In this document: positions 62,179 to 64,000 of the stretch, piece by piece
Layout of the letters: each line of letters opens with the position of its first letter
Numbering within the stretch: position 1 is the first letter of the stretch
DNA from: Neckera pumila
Lineage: Eukaryota > Streptophyta > Bryopsida > Hypnales > Neckeraceae
NCBI GenBank assembly: GCA_963969595.1
Contig: OZ018409.1
Coordinates: forward strand, 45,955,282 to 46,019,281
Length of the DNA: 64,000 nt
Direction of reading: 5' to 3'
Made by a program: the position numbers and the translations under genes
The notes under the pieces: model-generated
Seen by the model: only the letters and a program-made list of their open reading frames with translations
Told to the model about the DNA's origin: nothing
Database searches by the model: none

Positions 62179-62847
62179 CTGCTTCACTAAGGTAAGAGCA
62201 CTAGTAGAAAAATAGTGTCCAAATCCACAAAACATCAACAAACTTTTGTTGAATTGGATACTATATTGTCCATTTTAACAATTTTTTGTTGATTTTGGTA
62301 CACATTAACAAAATCAACACTTTTTTTTGTTGATTCAAATACTTCAACTCTAAAGTAACAAAAAAATCAACACTTTTTTGTTGATTTGGATACTTCAACT
62401 ACAAACATTGACACTTTTTTGTTCCTTTTGACTTACAAGAATCTCAAGTAAGTTTTTTCATTTGAAAAATGTTTAAAACACCATGGTTAGTATTCTATGT
62501 ACAATTTGTTTGTTTGTTTAGAACTTAATCATTCACAATTTGGTATTTTCTTGAATCAGCAGACTTCAGAGGCCATTTAGGCATAGTAAAACAACTTTTT
62601 TCAGAAAACTACCAACTAACAAAAGTTTCAAAATCAAGTTAAATCTTACCTCCAAAAATTCTTTTGCAATTCCGAGTCTTAAGTCAAAAGTTATGGACAA
62701 AATTCAAAGAGGGTATTTTAAAATGTTAAAAAGAATGTCCATTCCAACCCCTCTCTGAATTTTGTCCATAACTTCTGACTGGAGACTCTAAATTGATTTT
62801 GAAAATTAAATAAATAAAAACGGAAACTCACATGTGTACATGTACAT

Positions 62848-62918
62848 GGATGCTTGGTGTGTTGGTAAGGCCTTGTACTATAAGCAAGGGGTGCAAGGTT
62901 CAAACCCCATCCGCACCC
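62848..62918 (+). other. tRNA-like module inside CACTA-like element 2
   Basis: A box-like TGGTGTGTTGG (62855-62865) and B box GGTTCAAACCC (62897-62907) are 42 nt apart start to start. CCTTG and CAAGG form a perfect anticodon-type stem, and GGATGC can pair with GCACCC with one mismatch as an acceptor stem. This copy is closer to a canonical tRNA than the one at 59194. The anticodon is unclear. Confidence 0.5.
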
Positions 62919-63235
62919 CTTACTTAATTAGGTGGCCACTTGCCTGGGTGGCGGTTCTCTATTGGTTTGACCGGCCTAGGTGGAGGCTCCCCATTGGTTT
63001 GAATTGCCAAGCTAAGGTGGCACTTTTGTGATGACGTGGCACTTGCCACGTGTCAATTTCTGTATGGTCAAATTTCCTTTAAGTTTTTATTTTTTTCATT
63101 CTTGAACTGACCAAATTAACAAAAAAATCAACACTTTTTTGCTCACAAGTGCCCAAATCAACGCGTCCAAACCAAAAAAAAAATCAACACTTTTGTGTTA
63201 AATTTTTCTTGATTTGGTTATTGCTTTTCTACTAG

Positions 63236-63396
63236 CACTAGTAGAAAATTCAGTTTTTCTGTTGTTTTGGTTGCATTGATCCGGTCAAAATCTAACTAAA
63301 TTCTGTTGAATTCTGTTGATTTTCAACAGAATTCTGTCAGATTTTGACCGGATCAACGCGACCAAAACAACAGAAAAACTGAATTTTCTACTAGTA
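63236..63396. mobile_element. Fold-back element 3, 161 bp, nested in CACTA-like element 2
   Basis: It starts CACTAGTAGAAAATTCAG and ends with the inverse, the last base changed (CTACTAGTA). TAG is duplicated on both sides (63233-63235 and 63397-63399). The target site is inside the right terminus of element 2, two bases from its end. The arms are near perfect around GTTGATTTTCAAC. Confidence 0.85.
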
Positions 63397-63418
63397 TAGT
63401 GTATTAATTCATGGAGGT

Positions 63419-64000
63419 CTCCAGTCAAGTTTTTAAGTTTCAAAATCAATTTAGAGTCTCCAGTCAGAAGTTATGGACAAAATTCAAAGAGGGGTTGGAA
63501 TGGACATTCTTTTTAACATTTTAAAACACCCTCTCTGAATCTTGTCCATAACTTTTGACTAGAGACTTGGAATTGCAAAAGAATTTTTTGAGGTAAGACC
63601 TAACTTGATTTTAAAACTCTTAGTAGTTCAAAGTTTTTTGAAAAAAGTTGTCTTTCTATGCCTAAATGTCCTCTGAAGTCTGCTGATTCAAGAAAATACC
63701 AAATTGTGAATGATTAAGTTCTAAAAAAAAAAAAATTGTATATAGAATACTAACCATGGTGATTTAAACATTTTTCAAATGAAAAAACTTACTTGAGATT
63801 CTTATAAGACAAAAGGAACAAAAAAGTGTCAATGTTTGTAGTTGAAGTATCCAAATCAACAAAAAAAGTGTTGATTTTTTTGTTACTATAGAGTTGAAGT
63901 ACCTGAATCAACAAAAAAAAATGTTGATTTTGTTAATGTGTACCAAAATCAACAAAAAATTGTTAAAATGAACAATACAGTATTCAATTCAACAAAAGTT
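63419..64000. mobile_element. Partial inverted copy of CACTA-like element 2, cut by the window edge
   Basis: This stretch is the reverse complement, with small differences, of about 62239-62790. It includes the AAAAGTTATGGACAAA hairpin and the AATCAACAAAAA-rich subterminal part. The CACTAGTA terminus should lie a few tens of bases past the right edge. With element 2 it forms a large inverted repeat. Confidence 0.75.

Larger units (their letters stand above)
62199..63401. mobile_element. CACTA-like element 2, interrupted by a nested fold-back
   Basis: The left end CACTAGTAGAAAAATAGTGTCC is closely related to element 1 at 57937. The right end TTTTCTACTAG stops at 63235; after the nested fold-back and its TAG duplication, TG at 63400-63401 completes CACTAGTAGAAAA in inverse. 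Without the insertion it is about 1039 bp, shorter than element 1. It carries the tRNA-like module and the internal AAAAGTTATGGACAAA inverted pair. The outer flanks (GAG and TAT) do not match. Confidence 0.75.

Overview
The window is nuclear DNA of a land plant. Four multi-exon genes can be rebuilt exon by exon with closed reading frames: a chloroplast-type inositol monophosphatase (IMPL1-like, minus strand), SGT1, a LIG6-type ATP-dependent DNA ligase, and a large RCC1-repeat protein. IMPL1 and LIG6 are plant-lineage forms. Introns are short (about 80-550 nt), exons are moderately GC-rich and intergenic DNA is very AT-rich. A bryophyte such as a moss is a reasonable guess, but this is inference; the sequence does not name the species.

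Layout: 0.4-4.8 kb, IMPL1-like gene (10 exons, minus). 4.8-12.9 kb, AT-rich spacer with a LINE reverse-transcriptase tail fragment, a decayed unassigned coding-like stretch and a small CACTA-type element with a perfect 3-bp target duplication. 12.9-16.3 kb, SGT1 (10 exons, plus). 16.3-24 kb, gene-poor AT-rich DNA holding two related elements flanked by TTAA, as piggyBac insertions are. 24-31 kb, LIG6-type ligase (21 exons, plus). 33.3-37.3 kb, RCC1-repeat gene (5 exons, plus), with a guanine-run block just before its ATG and one intron that looks U12-type but ends in GG. 37-41 kb has no recognised gene. 41-56.8 kb is a transposon graveyard: a decayed, unclassified transposon gene on the minus strand, cut by a 2.5-kb CACTA-like element, plus other broken ORFs and a possible LTR. 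57-64 kb is dominated by one CACTA-like family with CACTAGTA termini: near-perfect fold-back elements of 130-190 bp, longer elements of 1-1.7 kb that carry a tRNA-like module, a nested insertion, and a partial inverted copy running off the right edge.

The four genes are ordinary housekeeping or signalling genes (inositol metabolism; SGT1/HSP90 co-chaperone; DNA repair; RCC1 beta-propeller) and show no operon-like relation. The most unusual points are splicing features (two GC-AG introns and the U12-like GT-GG intron), the absence of the beta-CASP nuclease domain from the LIG6-type gene, the TTAA-flanked elements, and the tRNA-like module in the CACTA-like elements. I saw no CRISPR array, rRNA gene or intact canonical tRNA gene.
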